A stretch of DNA of 64,000 nt from Kitasatospora indigofera (GTDB lineage Bacteria; Actinomycetota; Actinomycetes; Streptomycetales; Streptomycetaceae): assembly GCF_014655955.1 (NCBI RefSeq), contig NZ_BNBO01000035.1:1-64000 (forward strand), given 5' to 3'. Below, piece after piece: positions 51,215 through 59,529 of the stretch. The notes under the pieces were generated by a model. It had not been told where the DNA came from. It did not search any database and saw only the letters and a program-made list of their open reading frames with translations. The first letter of the stretch is position 1, and every line of letters begins with the position of its first letter. Position numbers and translations under genes: made by a program.

Positions 51215-52129
51215 ATGGCACTCGGCATCGCTTCCACCAGAACCGACCGCGCACTGACCGTTCGCGAACTGCTGGCGGCGGGCAAGCGGTCCTACTCCTT
51301 CGAATTCATGCCGCCGCGCTCGGAGGCCGCCGAGAAGCGGCTCTGGGACGCGATCCGCCGGGTCGAGGCGCTCGACCCGAACTTCGTCTGCATGACGTAC
51401 GGCGCCGGCGGCTCCTCGCGCGGCCGGACGGTCAACCTGGTCGGCCGGATCGCCACCGAGACCACCCTGACCCCGGTCGCCCACCTGACCGCCGTCGACC
51501 ACTCGATCGCCGAGCTGCGCAACATCATCGGCCAGTACGCGGACCAGGGCGTGCGCAACGTCCTCGCGGTGCGCGGCGACCCGCCCGGCGACCCGATGGG
51601 CGAGTGGGTGCGCCACCCCGAGGGCGTCAGCTACGCGGCCGAGCTGGTCGAGCTGATCAAGGGCATCGGGGACTTCTGCGTCGGCGTCGCCGCCTTCCCG
51701 CAGATGCACCCGCGCTCGGAGAACTGGGACGACGACATCCGCCACTTCGTCGCCAAGTGCCGGGCCGGCGCGGACTACGCGATCACCCAGATGTTCTTCG
51801 AGGTCGACGACTACCTGCGGCTGCGCGACCGGGTCGCGGCGGCCGGCTGCGAGGTGCCGATCATCCCGGAGATCATGCCGGTCACCAACATCAAGCAGCT
51901 GGAGCGGTTCCCGCAGCTCAGCGGCTCGGACTTCCCGGCGGAGCTGGTCAGCCGCTTCCGGGCGGTCGAGGAGGACCCGCAGGCCGTCCGGGCGGTCGGC
52001 ATCGACCACGCCACCGCGATGTCCGAGCGGCTGCTCGCCGAGGGCGCCCCCGGCCTGCACTTCATCACCCTCAACCACTCCACCTCCACGCTGGAGATCT
52101 ACCAGAACCTCGGCCTGCACCAGCGCTGA
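51215..52129 (+). CDS. metF: 5,10-methylenetetrahydrofolate reductase
   Basis: 304-aa FAD enzyme producing methyl-THF for methionine synthesis. SYSFEFMPPRSEAAEKRLWD with catalytic Glu, FVCMTYGAGGSSRGRT, NVLAVRGDPPGD (FAD-binding), CRAGADYAITQMFFE, and IPEIMPVTNIKQLERF are all present. The ATG is preceded by a -10 box only six bases away. No SAM riboswitch here, in contrast to the PLP enzyme gene at 9.9 kb. Confidence 0.97.
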   Translation: MALGIASTRTDRALTVRELLAAGKRSYSFEFMPPRSEAAEKRLWDAIRRVEALDPNFVCMTYGAGGSSRGRTVNLVGRIATETTLTPVAHLTAVDHSIAELRNIIGQYADQGVRNVLAVRGDPPGDPMGEWVRHPEGVSYAAELVELIKGIGDFCVGVAAFPQMHPRSENWDDDIRHFVAKCRAGADYAITQMFFEVDDYLRLRDRVAAAGCEVPIIPEIMPVTNIKQLERFPQLSGSDFPAELVSRFRAVEEDPQAVRAVGIDHATAMSERLLAEGAPGLHFITLNHSTSTLEIYQNLGLHQR

Positions 52130-52235
52130 TCCCGGGCCCGCGCCGCGACGCACGATGTGGGTCGCGGCGCGATGACCCGGTACAGTCTCGGCACACGCGC
52201 GGGGCGCGCGGCACGCGACTGGAGGTAGCGGGCGG

Positions 52236-53189
52236 ATGGGCATCGGGTACCTGCTGCTGTACGCCGCGTTGGCGGTGGTGGCGCTCTGGCTGGTCGCCGA
52301 GCTGCTGCTGCAGAACCGCGCGCCGCTGCACTGGCGCGCCGTGGCACTCGGCGGTTTCCTCGGCGTGGTCGCCGGGATGGCCGCCCGCTCGGTGCTGGTG
52401 ATCGGCGCCGGCGCGGTGCTCTTCGCCGTCGGCCAGGTCTTCGTGACGCTGTCCGTCAAGCGCGGGTTCCGCGGGGGCTGGTCGCTGCGCAGGTCCGACG
52501 GCGAGCTGCCGGGACCGCTGGCCAAGGTGCCGCTGCTGAGCGCGGCCACCGGCGGCGAGGACGTCGCCGAGCCGGTCGTCGTCCAGCAGGTGGGGGAGAT
52601 CGGCGCGGTCGAGGCCGACATCTCGGACTTCGAGACGGCGACGTACCAGGCCGTCCCGTTCGACGCCGACGACGACGACGCCTACGACAGTGCGGGCTTC
52701 GGCGGTCGGGGGCGCCGGCCGGCCGGCCCGCAGCCCACCGCCTTCGAGCCGCAGGAGCCCGCGGCGGACGGCGTGTACGCCGACGCCTCGGCCTTCTACG
52801 GCCAGCAGCAGGGCTACCAGCAGGGCGCCGGGTACGAGCAGCAGGCCGCCGGGTACGAGCAGCAGGGCTACCAGCAGCAGGCGCAGCCCGGCTGGGACGG
52901 CCAGCAGCAGTGGCAGCAGCAGCCGGCCTACGGCTACGACCAGGGTTACGGCTACCAGCAGGACCCCTACACCGGGCAGACCGGCCAGCAGCAGTGGCAG
53001 CAGCAGGGCACCGGGTACGAGCAGCAGGGCTACCAGCAGCAGGCGCAGCCCGGCTGGGACGGCCAGCAGCAGTGGCAGCCGCAGCCGGCCGACGGGGTGC
53101 CCCCGCAGCCCCAGCAGCAGCCGCAGCAACCCGGTTACGGGCAGCAGGAGAACTGGCAGCAGCAGGGGACCTGGCAGCAGCAGGGCTGA
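52236..53189 (+). CDS. Membrane protein with Gln/Gly/Tyr-rich prion-like tail
   Basis: 317-aa protein. Two or three helices in the first 75 residues (GYLLLYAALAVVALWLVAELL, VALGGFLGVVAGMAARSVLVIGAGAVLFAVGQVFV), a basic cytoplasmic segment, an acidic linker with DADDDDAYD, then about 130 residues composed mainly of Gln, Gly, Tyr, Trp and Pro. The tail contains two copies of YEQQGYQQQAQPGWDGQQQ encoded by an exact 69-bp DNA repeat. No enzyme motif. ATG 52236 with GGAGG upstream. Possibly a scaffold; function unknown. Confidence 0.85.
   Translation: MGIGYLLLYAALAVVALWLVAELLLQNRAPLHWRAVALGGFLGVVAGMAARSVLVIGAGAVLFAVGQVFVTLSVKRGFRGGWSLRRSDGELPGPLAKVPLLSAATGGEDVAEPVVVQQVGEIGAVEADISDFETATYQAVPFDADDDDAYDSAGFGGRGRRPAGPQPTAFEPQEPAADGVYADASAFYGQQQGYQQGAGYEQQAAGYEQQGYQQQAQPGWDGQQQWQQQPAYGYDQGYGYQQDPYTGQTGQQQWQQQGTGYEQQGYQQQAQPGWDGQQQWQPQPADGVPPQPQQQPQQPGYGQQENWQQQGTWQQQG
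52849..53079 (+). repeat. Exact 69-bp direct repeat inside the Gln-rich gene
   Basis: Copies at 52849-52917 and 53011-53079, offset 162 bp (54 codons), identical over 69 bp and in the same reading frame. Confidence 0.95.
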
Positions 53190-53225
53190 GCCGCCCGCCG
53201 CGGCCCGGCCGGGGCCCGCGGCCGG

Positions 53226-54605
53226 TCAGCCCCGCTCGACGGCCGGCACCCGGCCCTCGGGGGCGGCGCCGTGGACCGGCCCGGCCGCCGTCCCGTGCGC
53301 ACCTGGCGTCCCGTCCGCACCTGCCCTGCCCGCACCTGCCCTGCCGTGCGCACCTGTCGTGCCGTCCGGGCCCGCCGTGCCGTCCTGTCCGACGGGCGTC
53401 CGCCGGAACTCCTGGGCGGTGGCCCGCACCGCGGCGACCGCGGCCAGCGCCATCAGGGCGCCGAACAGCTCCACCTTGGTGTACCGGGCGGCGTCGTGCG
53501 CCAGGTACTGCAGGTAGGTGCCGGCCGAGGCGAGCTGGACCAGCACCGGCAGGTACCAGAGCCGGCCCGGCAGGTGGAACGCCGCCACCACGCTCAGCAC
53601 GTCCGCGAGGAAGAAGTACCGCTCGTGCATCGACGGGAGCAGGAACGGCACCAGCACCACCGAGGTGGTGGCCAGCAGCACGATCTGGGTGTCGGTCAGC
53701 TCCCTGCTCCACCCGCCGGGCCGTAGCGGCCCGCGGCCGGCCGGGCGCAGCACCACCCAGGCCACCAGCGCGAGCACCACCGCGCCGGTGAGCAGGATGC
53801 CGGCCCGGCGGACGCCGTCGGCGTGGTCGCCCGGCTGGAACAGCAGGTAGACGCTGGGCGCGTTCATCGAGAGGGTCTGGTAGGTGCCGGTCTGCCGGGA
53901 GTAGACCGTCAGCAGCTGCCCGAGGTCGGCGCCGACCAGCAGGGCGGGCACGTCCAGCAGCAGGTACACCGCCGGGACGGCCAGCAGCGCCCGCCAGGGC
54001 ACCCGGCGGGTGAGCAGCAGGACGAGCAGGAACGGGAACACGAAGACGGTCTGCAGCTTGAAGGCCAGCGCGATGCCGAGGAACGTGCAGGCCCACCAGG
54101 GCCGGCGGCACAGCACGAACCAGAGCGCGCCGACCACGAACGCGGAGTAGACCGAGTCGGCCTGCCCCCACCAGCCGCTGTTGGCCATCACGGTGGGCAG
54201 GAACAGCACCACCGCGCCGGCCATGTGCGGCCGCCAGGAGCCCTCCGGGTGGCGCAGTGCCACGATCCGGTGGACGAAGTACGCCGTCAGCAGGTCGAAC
54301 AGGGTCGAGACGGCCTTGATCCCGGCCAGGTCCTGCACCGGCAGGTGGCTGAGCGCGGCCAGCACGTAGAGGTACGGGACGTTGTAGTCGGAGAAGCCGA
54401 TGTCGCTGAGCGCCCGGAACCCGCCGTGGTCGGCGATGTGGGTGTACCAGGGGTGCAGGAAGTAGCGGTAGTCGTCGGACTCCCACGGGAACATCAGCTT
54501 GCGGACCGCCGTCGCGGCCACCACGATCGCGACCGCGGCGACGATCTGACCGCTCGCCCGGTCGCGGAGGCCCGGCCGCCGCTCGGCAGCGGGATTGCTC
54601 GACAT
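53226..54605 (-). CDS. GT-C fold glycosyltransferase (mannosyltransferase-like)
   Basis: 459-aa polytopic protein, about ten helices. The first periplasmic loop has ESDDYRYFLHPWYTHI (paired Asp, the GT-C catalytic site), and a later ANSGWWGQADSVYSAF motif typical of polyprenyl-P-sugar users. The C-terminal 45 residues are a Gly/Ala/His/Thr low-complexity tail. ATG with GGAGG seven bases upstream. Convergent with the Gln-rich gene. Together with the GT87-like gene at 20.6 kb and PimB this points to mannosylated envelope lipids or protein mannosylation. Confidence 0.88.
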   Translation of the reverse strand: MSSNPAAERRPGLRDRASGQIVAAVAIVVAATAVRKLMFPWESDDYRYFLHPWYTHIADHGGFRALSDIGFSDYNVPYLYVLAALSHLPVQDLAGIKAVSTLFDLLTAYFVHRIVALRHPEGSWRPHMAGAVVLFLPTVMANSGWWGQADSVYSAFVVGALWFVLCRRPWWACTFLGIALAFKLQTVFVFPFLLVLLLTRRVPWRALLAVPAVYLLLDVPALLVGADLGQLLTVYSRQTGTYQTLSMNAPSVYLLFQPGDHADGVRRAGILLTGAVVLALVAWVVLRPAGRGPLRPGGWSRELTDTQIVLLATTSVVLVPFLLPSMHERYFFLADVLSVVAAFHLPGRLWYLPVLVQLASAGTYLQYLAHDAARYTKVELFGALMALAAVAAVRATAQEFRRTPVGQDGTAGPDGTTGAHGRAGAGRAGADGTPGAHGTAAGPVHGAAPEGRVPAVERG

Positions 54606-54820
54606 GACGGACCTCCGGTAACGGCGTGCACGGCCGGGCGACGCCTGGATGCTAGCCCGTGCGGGAACTGACTGTCATTCATCGCGCGCCGCCCGCCGGC
54701 CGCGTCCACCGGGGTGGCGGCGGGCGGTCCGGGCCGGCGCGGCACGGACTGTGGTTCGGGTCGGAGCGCGGTGCGGTGCGGGTTGCGGTGCGGGTTGTGG
54801 TGCGGTCCGGCTCGCGGTCC

Positions 54821-54890
54821 GGCGGGATCAGGCCGGCGGGATCAGGCCGGCGGGATCAGGCCGGGCCGACCAGGCCGGGCCGACCAGGCC
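54821..54890. repeat. 14-bp tandem repeat (five units) spanning a stop codon
   Basis: GGCGGGATCAGGCC three times (54821-54862), then GGGCCGACCAGGCC twice (54863-54890). The stop of the CrtI-like gene (minus strand, 54828-54830) lies in the first unit. Immediately left (about 54765-54815) are further imperfect gcggtgcgggtt-type repeats. Confidence 0.92.
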
Positions 54891-56390
54891 GGCCGTGATG
54901 CAGGCGGACATGCCCACCCGGGCCAGGCCGCCGCCGGGGTGCGCGGCGCCGCCGATCACGAACAGGCCGGGGCCGGGCTCCCGGTTGGCGGCCTGGAGCA
55001 GGCCGCCGCCGGCCCCGGCCAGTGCGGGCCGCGGGACCGAACCGAACAGGGCGCCGGTCTCCGCCCGGGTGTCGAGCGGGGTGCGGACCACCCGCCAGAG
55101 CAGCCTCTCGCGCAGGCCGAGCCCGGCCGCGTCGGCCTGGTCGAGCACCTGGTCGGCGTACCGCTCGGCGGTGCCGGGGGCGTTCCAGTCCAGCGCGTCC
55201 GCCGCCGGCACGGTCACGGTGAGCGAGGCGCTCTCGTGGCCCTCCGGGTGGAGCGTGGCGTCGTTGGGGCGGAGCACCTGCACGGTGGGGCGCCCGTACA
55301 GCTTCGGGACGCGGCCGAACAGCGCCTCCCGCTCGGCCGCCGCGTCGGCGGCGTGCACCACGGTGCGGTGCGCGGTGCCGGCCGGGCGCGGGCCGCGCAG
55401 GGCGAGCAGCACGGTGAACCGGCCGGGCACCCGGGCGGACGGCCCCTCGTCGCGCTGTGGGGTGTCGTGCCGCGGGCCCTCCTGGCCGGGGTGCCCGACG
55501 GCCTCCCGGTGGAAGGCGCGGGTGTCCATCGAGGAGATCACGGTGTCCGCCTCCAGCCGGTCGCCGCCGGCCGTCCGCACCCCGGCCGCCCGGCCGTCCG
55601 CCGGGTCGAACAGGACCTTCTCCACCGGGCAGTCGAAGCGGAACTCGACCTTGCGGTCCAGGCAGCGCCGGTACACCGCGTCGGCCAGCGCCCGGATGCC
55701 GCCCCGGACGTACCAGACGCCGAAGGACTGCTCCATGTACGGCAGCACGGTCGCGCCGGCGGGCGCCGTCAGCGGGTCGAAGCCGAAGCGCAGGGCGTGC
55801 TCGTGCAGCAGGGCGGTCAGGCCGGGACGGCCGCCGAGCTCCCGTCCGGCCACCTCGGCCAGGGTCCACGGCGTGCGCCGCAGCCGGCCGAGGCCCCGGC
55901 GCGGCGGCGCCGGGTACGGGTCGGTGCGCAGCCGCTCCGGGTCGGCGGGGAGCGGCTCCTCCAGCAGCGGGCGGCGGGTGGCCTCCCAGACGGTCCGGCC
56001 GTGGTTCATCACCTCGCTCCAGCGTTCGCCGGAGCCCGCGCCGAAGGCGGCGTCCAGGGCCTGGGACACGCCGCCCCGGGAGGCGTTCGGCAGCAGCAGG
56101 GTGGTGCCGTCGGGCATCAGGTGCCGGCTCTCCGGGTCCACCGGGGCGAGAGAGACCAGCTCCTCCAGCGGCTCCCGGCCGGTCTTCAGCGCGAGGTCGC
56201 GGTAGACGGCGGGCAGGGTGAGCAGACCGGGGCCGGTGTCGAAGGCGAAGCCGTCCCGCTCGTACCGGCCGACCATCCCGCCGTGGGTGCCGGAGGCCTC
56301 GCAGACCGTCACCCGGTGCCCGAGGGTGGCCAGCCGGGAGGCCGCCGCGAGCCCGCTCATTCCTGCGCCGATGATGACGATCCGTGCCAT
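54828..56390 (-). CDS. CrtI-like FAD-dependent oxidoreductase (phytoene desaturase family)
   Basis: 520-aa flavoprotein. N-terminal IVIIGAGMSGLAAASRLATLGHRVTV dinucleotide fold (shown in part), GFAFDTGPGLLTLP, MEQSFGVWYVRGGIRALADA, and C-terminal GLFVIGGAAHPGGGLARVGMSA, the family's FAD/substrate end motif. No crtB or crtE carotenoid genes adjoin, though the prenyl synthase is 4 kb away. ATG at 56390 lies seven bases after TAGGAT. The last 15 residues are encoded by a 14-bp tandem repeat, so the C-terminus is repeat-derived. Confidence 0.9.
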   Translation of the reverse strand: MARIVIIGAGMSGLAAASRLATLGHRVTVCEASGTHGGMVGRYERDGFAFDTGPGLLTLPAVYRDLALKTGREPLEELVSLAPVDPESRHLMPDGTTLLLPNASRGGVSQALDAAFGAGSGERWSEVMNHGRTVWEATRRPLLEEPLPADPERLRTDPYPAPPRRGLGRLRRTPWTLAEVAGRELGGRPGLTALLHEHALRFGFDPLTAPAGATVLPYMEQSFGVWYVRGGIRALADAVYRRCLDRKVEFRFDCPVEKVLFDPADGRAAGVRTAGGDRLEADTVISSMDTRAFHREAVGHPGQEGPRHDTPQRDEGPSARVPGRFTVLLALRGPRPAGTAHRTVVHAADAAAEREALFGRVPKLYGRPTVQVLRPNDATLHPEGHESASLTVTVPAADALDWNAPGTAERYADQVLDQADAAGLGLRERLLWRVVRTPLDTRAETGALFGSVPRPALAGAGGGLLQAANREPGPGLFVIGGAAHPGGGLARVGMSACITAGLVGPAWSARPDPAGLIPPA

Positions 56391-56397
56391 GGCACCG

Positions 56398-56403
56398 ATC
56401 CTA
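56398..56403 (-). promoter_or_regulatory. -10 element of the CrtI-like gene (leaderless)
   Basis: TAGGAT on the minus strand, seven bases before the ATG at 56390. Confidence 0.5.
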
Positions 56404-56421
56404 AGACCCGGCCGGCGGCCC

Positions 56422-57072
56422 TCAGTACCCGCTCCCGCCCCGGCCGGGCGGCGCGGGTACGGGGGCCGGCACCGGTCCGCGCCGGGCGGCGCGGGCGGCC
56501 CTGCGGTCGCGGCGCCGGGCCAGGAACCGCCGGATCCGGGTGACGGCGAACCAGACCAGGACGGCGCCGGCCACCAGCAGCACCGAGGCGATCGACGCGG
56601 CGAGCCACGGGTGGAAGATCGCCAGCGTCACCAGTCCGGCCACCGAGACGTCCTCGGCGAGGCTGACGCCGATGTTGCTGGCGGGCTCGGGCGAGGTGTT
56701 GACGGCCATCCGCAGGGAGGCCTTGACGGTGTGGCTGAGCAGCGCGGTGGTGCCGCCCATCGCCCCGGCCGCGACGGTGCCGAGCGAACCCGGGTCGTGG
56801 CTGGCCAGCAGCGCGGCGACGGTGGCGCCGGCGACCGGGCGGATCACCGTGTGCACGGCGTCCCAGGCCGAGTCCAGGTACGGGACCTTGTCGGCCACCG
56901 CCTCCACCAGGAAGAGCGCGCCGGCGGCGATCAGCACGTCCGGGCGCTCCAGCACGGCCGGCACGCTGTCGGCCCAGCCGAAGCGGCCGAACAGCCCGAG
57001 CAGCAGCACCACCGCGTAGGCGTTGATCCCGCTGGCCCAGCTGCTGGTGAAGATCAACGGAATGATCGACAT
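56422..57072 (-). CDS. DUF4126 membrane protein
   Basis: 216-aa protein with about five helices (PLIFTSSWASGINAYAVVLLL, VLIAAGALFLVEAVADKV, GATVAALLAS, NIGVSLAEDVSVAGLVTLAIF, VLLVAGAVLVWFAV) and a basic Pro/Arg tail. Gly-rich loops GAMGGTTALLSHTVKASLRM are conserved in DUF4126. ATG with GGGAGCAGG upstream. Directly upstream of the CrtI-like gene on the same strand (31-nt gap). Function unknown. Confidence 0.88.
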   Translation of the reverse strand: MSIIPLIFTSSWASGINAYAVVLLLGLFGRFGWADSVPAVLERPDVLIAAGALFLVEAVADKVPYLDSAWDAVHTVIRPVAGATVAALLASHDPGSLGTVAAGAMGGTTALLSHTVKASLRMAVNTSPEPASNIGVSLAEDVSVAGLVTLAIFHPWLAASIASVLLVAGAVLVWFAVTRIRRFLARRRDRRAARAARRGPVPAPVPAPPGRGGSGY

Positions 57073-57765
57073 CCTGCTCCCTCTCTCGTCCGCCCGCGGC
57101 CGGTCCGGCGCCCGGCCGGTCCGGTGCCCGCGGTCCGTCCGGCGCCCGGCACCGGGGCGGCGCGGACGGGTCGGTGACCGTCGCGCCACACCGTACCGGC
57201 CCGGCCGGACCACACCCGGCGCTCTCAGGACGCCCGCCGGCGCCCGGCGGTTCCGCCCCGGGGAGCCCCGGCCGAAACTGAGTACGGGTACTCAGATCAC
57301 CGGTTGAGTAGCGCAACGGATAGTGCTCCGACCTGCAAGGACGAGAGAGTTGGGGCACCGGGAGAACGGGCCGCGAGGCACGGGGGCCCCGGGAGCGGAC
57401 CAGATCTGGTCCGCCGGTCACGGGGGTGCCGGCGGACGAGGTCGTGCCGTGCACACGAGCCGGTCCAGGACCGCGCACCGCCGACACGGGGCGGCGGAGC
57501 GCGGTCACGGGGGACACCGGCGGTGGGGGATCCGGGGCGCGTAGGCGCCCCGGGGGACGTGCGGGGCGACACCGCGCGGCCGGCCCGGACGGGGGACTCG
57601 TCGGGCCGGCTGCCGGGGTGTCGCCCGCCCGCGTTCGCGGGGCCGTTCGCGGCGGCCGGGCGGGAGCGGTGCGGTCCGCGCACGCCCGATTGTCAGTGGT
57701 GCCCGGCACGATGGGAGGGCACGGGCCGCCCGGCCCGGGCGAGTCGCCTCGGACCGGGGGAGACC
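57073..57765. other. 693-bp gene-free region with a conserved-looking promoter/operator core
   Basis: No convincing ORF. The core 57271-57350 is much less GC-rich than its surroundings and contains the 8-2-8 inverted repeat CTGAGTAC-gg-GTACTCAG (57278-57295), TTGAGT (57304-57309) and GATAGT (57319-57324). The rest is GC-rich sequence without recognisable elements. A long leader (about 440 nt) would separate this core from the HEPN gene. Confidence 0.55.
57278..57295. promoter_or_regulatory. 18-bp palindromic operator-like site
   Basis: CTGAGTAC, two bases GG, GTACTCAG: perfect 8-bp half sites, 10-bp centre spacing compatible with a dimeric repressor. Regulator unknown. Confidence 0.55.
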
Positions 57766-58557
57766 ATGACCATCAGCCACCCTGAGCCCGTCACCGCCAG
57801 CCACCGCCACCCCGACGACGACCAGGCGCGACCCGGCGGGCCCCGCCCCGGCCGGCTCCAGCCGCTCCCGCAGCAGCCGCTGCCGCACCAGGCGCACGAG
57901 CCGCACCCGCACGAGCCGCGCCGCCGGCAGCCCCTGCCGCCTCAGCCCCCGTCACCTCAGCCCCTGCCACAGCAGGCCCTGCCGCAGCAGCCCGGCCCGG
58001 ACCAGCCGGCCCCCGGCCCGCCCCGGCCGCAGCAGCCCACGATCCCCTTCCCGCCGTCCGGCCCGCCCGCCCCGGCCTCACCGCCGACGGCGTCCGGCCG
58101 CCCGGCGGACGTGCACCCGGTGCTGCGCCGGGCCGCCGCCCCGCCGGCCGCGCTCGACCTGCTCCGGCAGGCCCAGCGCACGCTCGTCCAGGCCGGCCGG
58201 ACGGAGGACCCGCTCCAGCGCTACGCCTCCGCCCACCTGGCCGCCCTGCGCACGGTGGCCGCCGTGCTGGCGGTCCGCGGCCGGCCCGAGAAGAACCCGA
58301 GGCGGCGCAAGGCGATCCGCAGCGCCTGGGAGGTGCTGCCCGAGGTCGCTCCCGAACTCGCCGAATGGGCGGTCTACTTCGCGGCCGGCGCCCGCCGGCG
58401 GGCGGCCGCAGAGGCCGGGATCAGGGGCGCGGCCAGCGCGCGGGACGCGGACGACCTGATCCGCAACACCGCGCTCTTCCTGCGGATCGTCCAGCGCTTG
58501 CTGGGCCTGCACCCGACGCCTCCCGCGCCGCGCCTGCCCCTGGACGGTACGGCCTGA
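57766..58557 (+). CDS. SAV_6107-family HEPN-domain protein
   Basis: 263-aa protein. Residues 1-110 are a Pro/Gln/His-rich disordered region. The C-terminal 135 residues form an all-helical domain (LDLLRQAQRTLVQAGR, RYASAHLAALRTVAAVLAVRG, SAWEVLPEVAPELAEWAVYFAAGA, DLIRNTALFLRIVQRLLGL) that fits the SAV_6107 HEPN family. The catalytic R-x4-6-H of RNase HEPNs is not evident, though RYASAH is near. ATG with GGGGGAG upstream. Role unknown. Confidence 0.82.
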   Translation: MTISHPEPVTASHRHPDDDQARPGGPRPGRLQPLPQQPLPHQAHEPHPHEPRRRQPLPPQPPSPQPLPQQALPQQPGPDQPAPGPPRPQQPTIPFPPSGPPAPASPPTASGRPADVHPVLRRAAAPPAALDLLRQAQRTLVQAGRTEDPLQRYASAHLAALRTVAAVLAVRGRPEKNPRRRKAIRSAWEVLPEVAPELAEWAVYFAAGARRRAAAEAGIRGAASARDADDLIRNTALFLRIVQRLLGLHPTPPAPRLPLDGTA

Positions 58558-58776
58558 GGGATCGGCGCGGCGGCCCGTGGGCGGGGCGGGGGCGGGCGGG
58601 CGGGCGGAGCCTCCCGGACGGAGGCCGCCGGAGCGGGTGTCGGCCGGGCGGTGCCACCCTGGGCGGGTGCCGCCCGGAGCGCCTCAGGGCGCTTTGCGCG
58701 GGCGGGCCGTCGGACGGCCTAAGGTGGAGCCGTCCGACGTACCGCTCCGTACTTCCCGTGCCGAGGAGTCCTCACC

Positions 58777-59529
58777 TTGTACCCGACGCGTCCCCGCAGT
58801 GCCCTGCGTACCGCCGTGGTGTGGGAGGTGGTGCGGGCGGCCCTGGAGAAGCGGGCCGCCGAGCTGGACCAGCCGGTCCTCGACGTCGTCGACACCGGCG
58901 GCGGGACGGGCAACTTCGCCGTGCCGGTGGCCCGGCTCGGCCACCGGGTGACGGTGGTCGACCCGAGCCCCGACGCGCTGTTCGCGCTGGAGCGCCGGGC
59001 CGCCGAGGCCGGGGTCACCGACCTGGTCCGGGCCGTCCAGGGCGACACCCAGACCCTGCCCGAGCTGATCGCCCCCGGGAGCGTGGACGCGGTGCTCTGC
59101 CACGGGGTGCTGGAGATGGTGGACGACCCGGCCGAGGCGCTCGGCAGCCTGGCGGGCACCCTGCGGGCCGGCGGACTGGTCAGCCTGCTGGCCGCCAACC
59201 GCAACGGCGCGGTGCTCGCCCGCGCCCTGGCCGGTCACTTCGACGAGGCCCGCACGGTGCTCGGCGCCCCCGAGGGCCGCTGGGGCGCCGGCGACCCGAT
59301 GCCCCGCCGCTTCACCGGCGAGGAGCTGGGCCTGCTGGCGAGCGCCGCCGGCCTGCGGGTGGAGGCGGTGCACGGTGTGCGGGTCTTCGCCGATCTGGTG
59401 CCCGGCGTCCTGGTGGACACCGAGCCGGGGGCGACGGAGGCCCTGCTGAAGCTGGAGCAGGCGGCCGCCGAGCAGCCGGCCTTCCACGCCGTCGCCACCC
59501 AGCTTCACCTTCTGGCCACACGCTCCTGA
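58777..59529 (+). CDS. Class I SAM-dependent methyltransferase
   Basis: 250-aa enzyme. Motif I VVDTGGGTGNFAVPVARLG, acidic end of beta 2 VTVVDPSPDAL, motif IV VDAVLCHGVLEMVDDP, and post-motif LLAANRNGAVLARAL. Resembles the CmoM/SmtA-like group. TTG start with GAGGAG eight bases upstream; -10-like TAAGGT at about 58719. Substrate unknown. Confidence 0.9.
   Translation: MYPTRPRSALRTAVVWEVVRAALEKRAAELDQPVLDVVDTGGGTGNFAVPVARLGHRVTVVDPSPDALFALERRAAEAGVTDLVRAVQGDTQTLPELIAPGSVDAVLCHGVLEMVDDPAEALGSLAGTLRAGGLVSLLAANRNGAVLARALAGHFDEARTVLGAPEGRWGAGDPMPRRFTGEELGLLASAAGLRVEAVHGVRVFADLVPGVLVDTEPGATEALLKLEQAAAEQPAFHAVATQLHLLATRS

Noticed and set aside
54828..56390. CrtI-like gene as part of a carotenoid cluster
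   Set aside because: No phytoene synthase, lycopene cyclase or P450 adjoins; neighbours are DUF4126 and a GT-C gene.
57301..57360. Possible tRNA or small structured RNA gene in the AT-richer island
   Set aside because: No cloverleaf, no T-loop consensus and no CCA-adjacent acceptor pairing; kept only as promoter/operator region.
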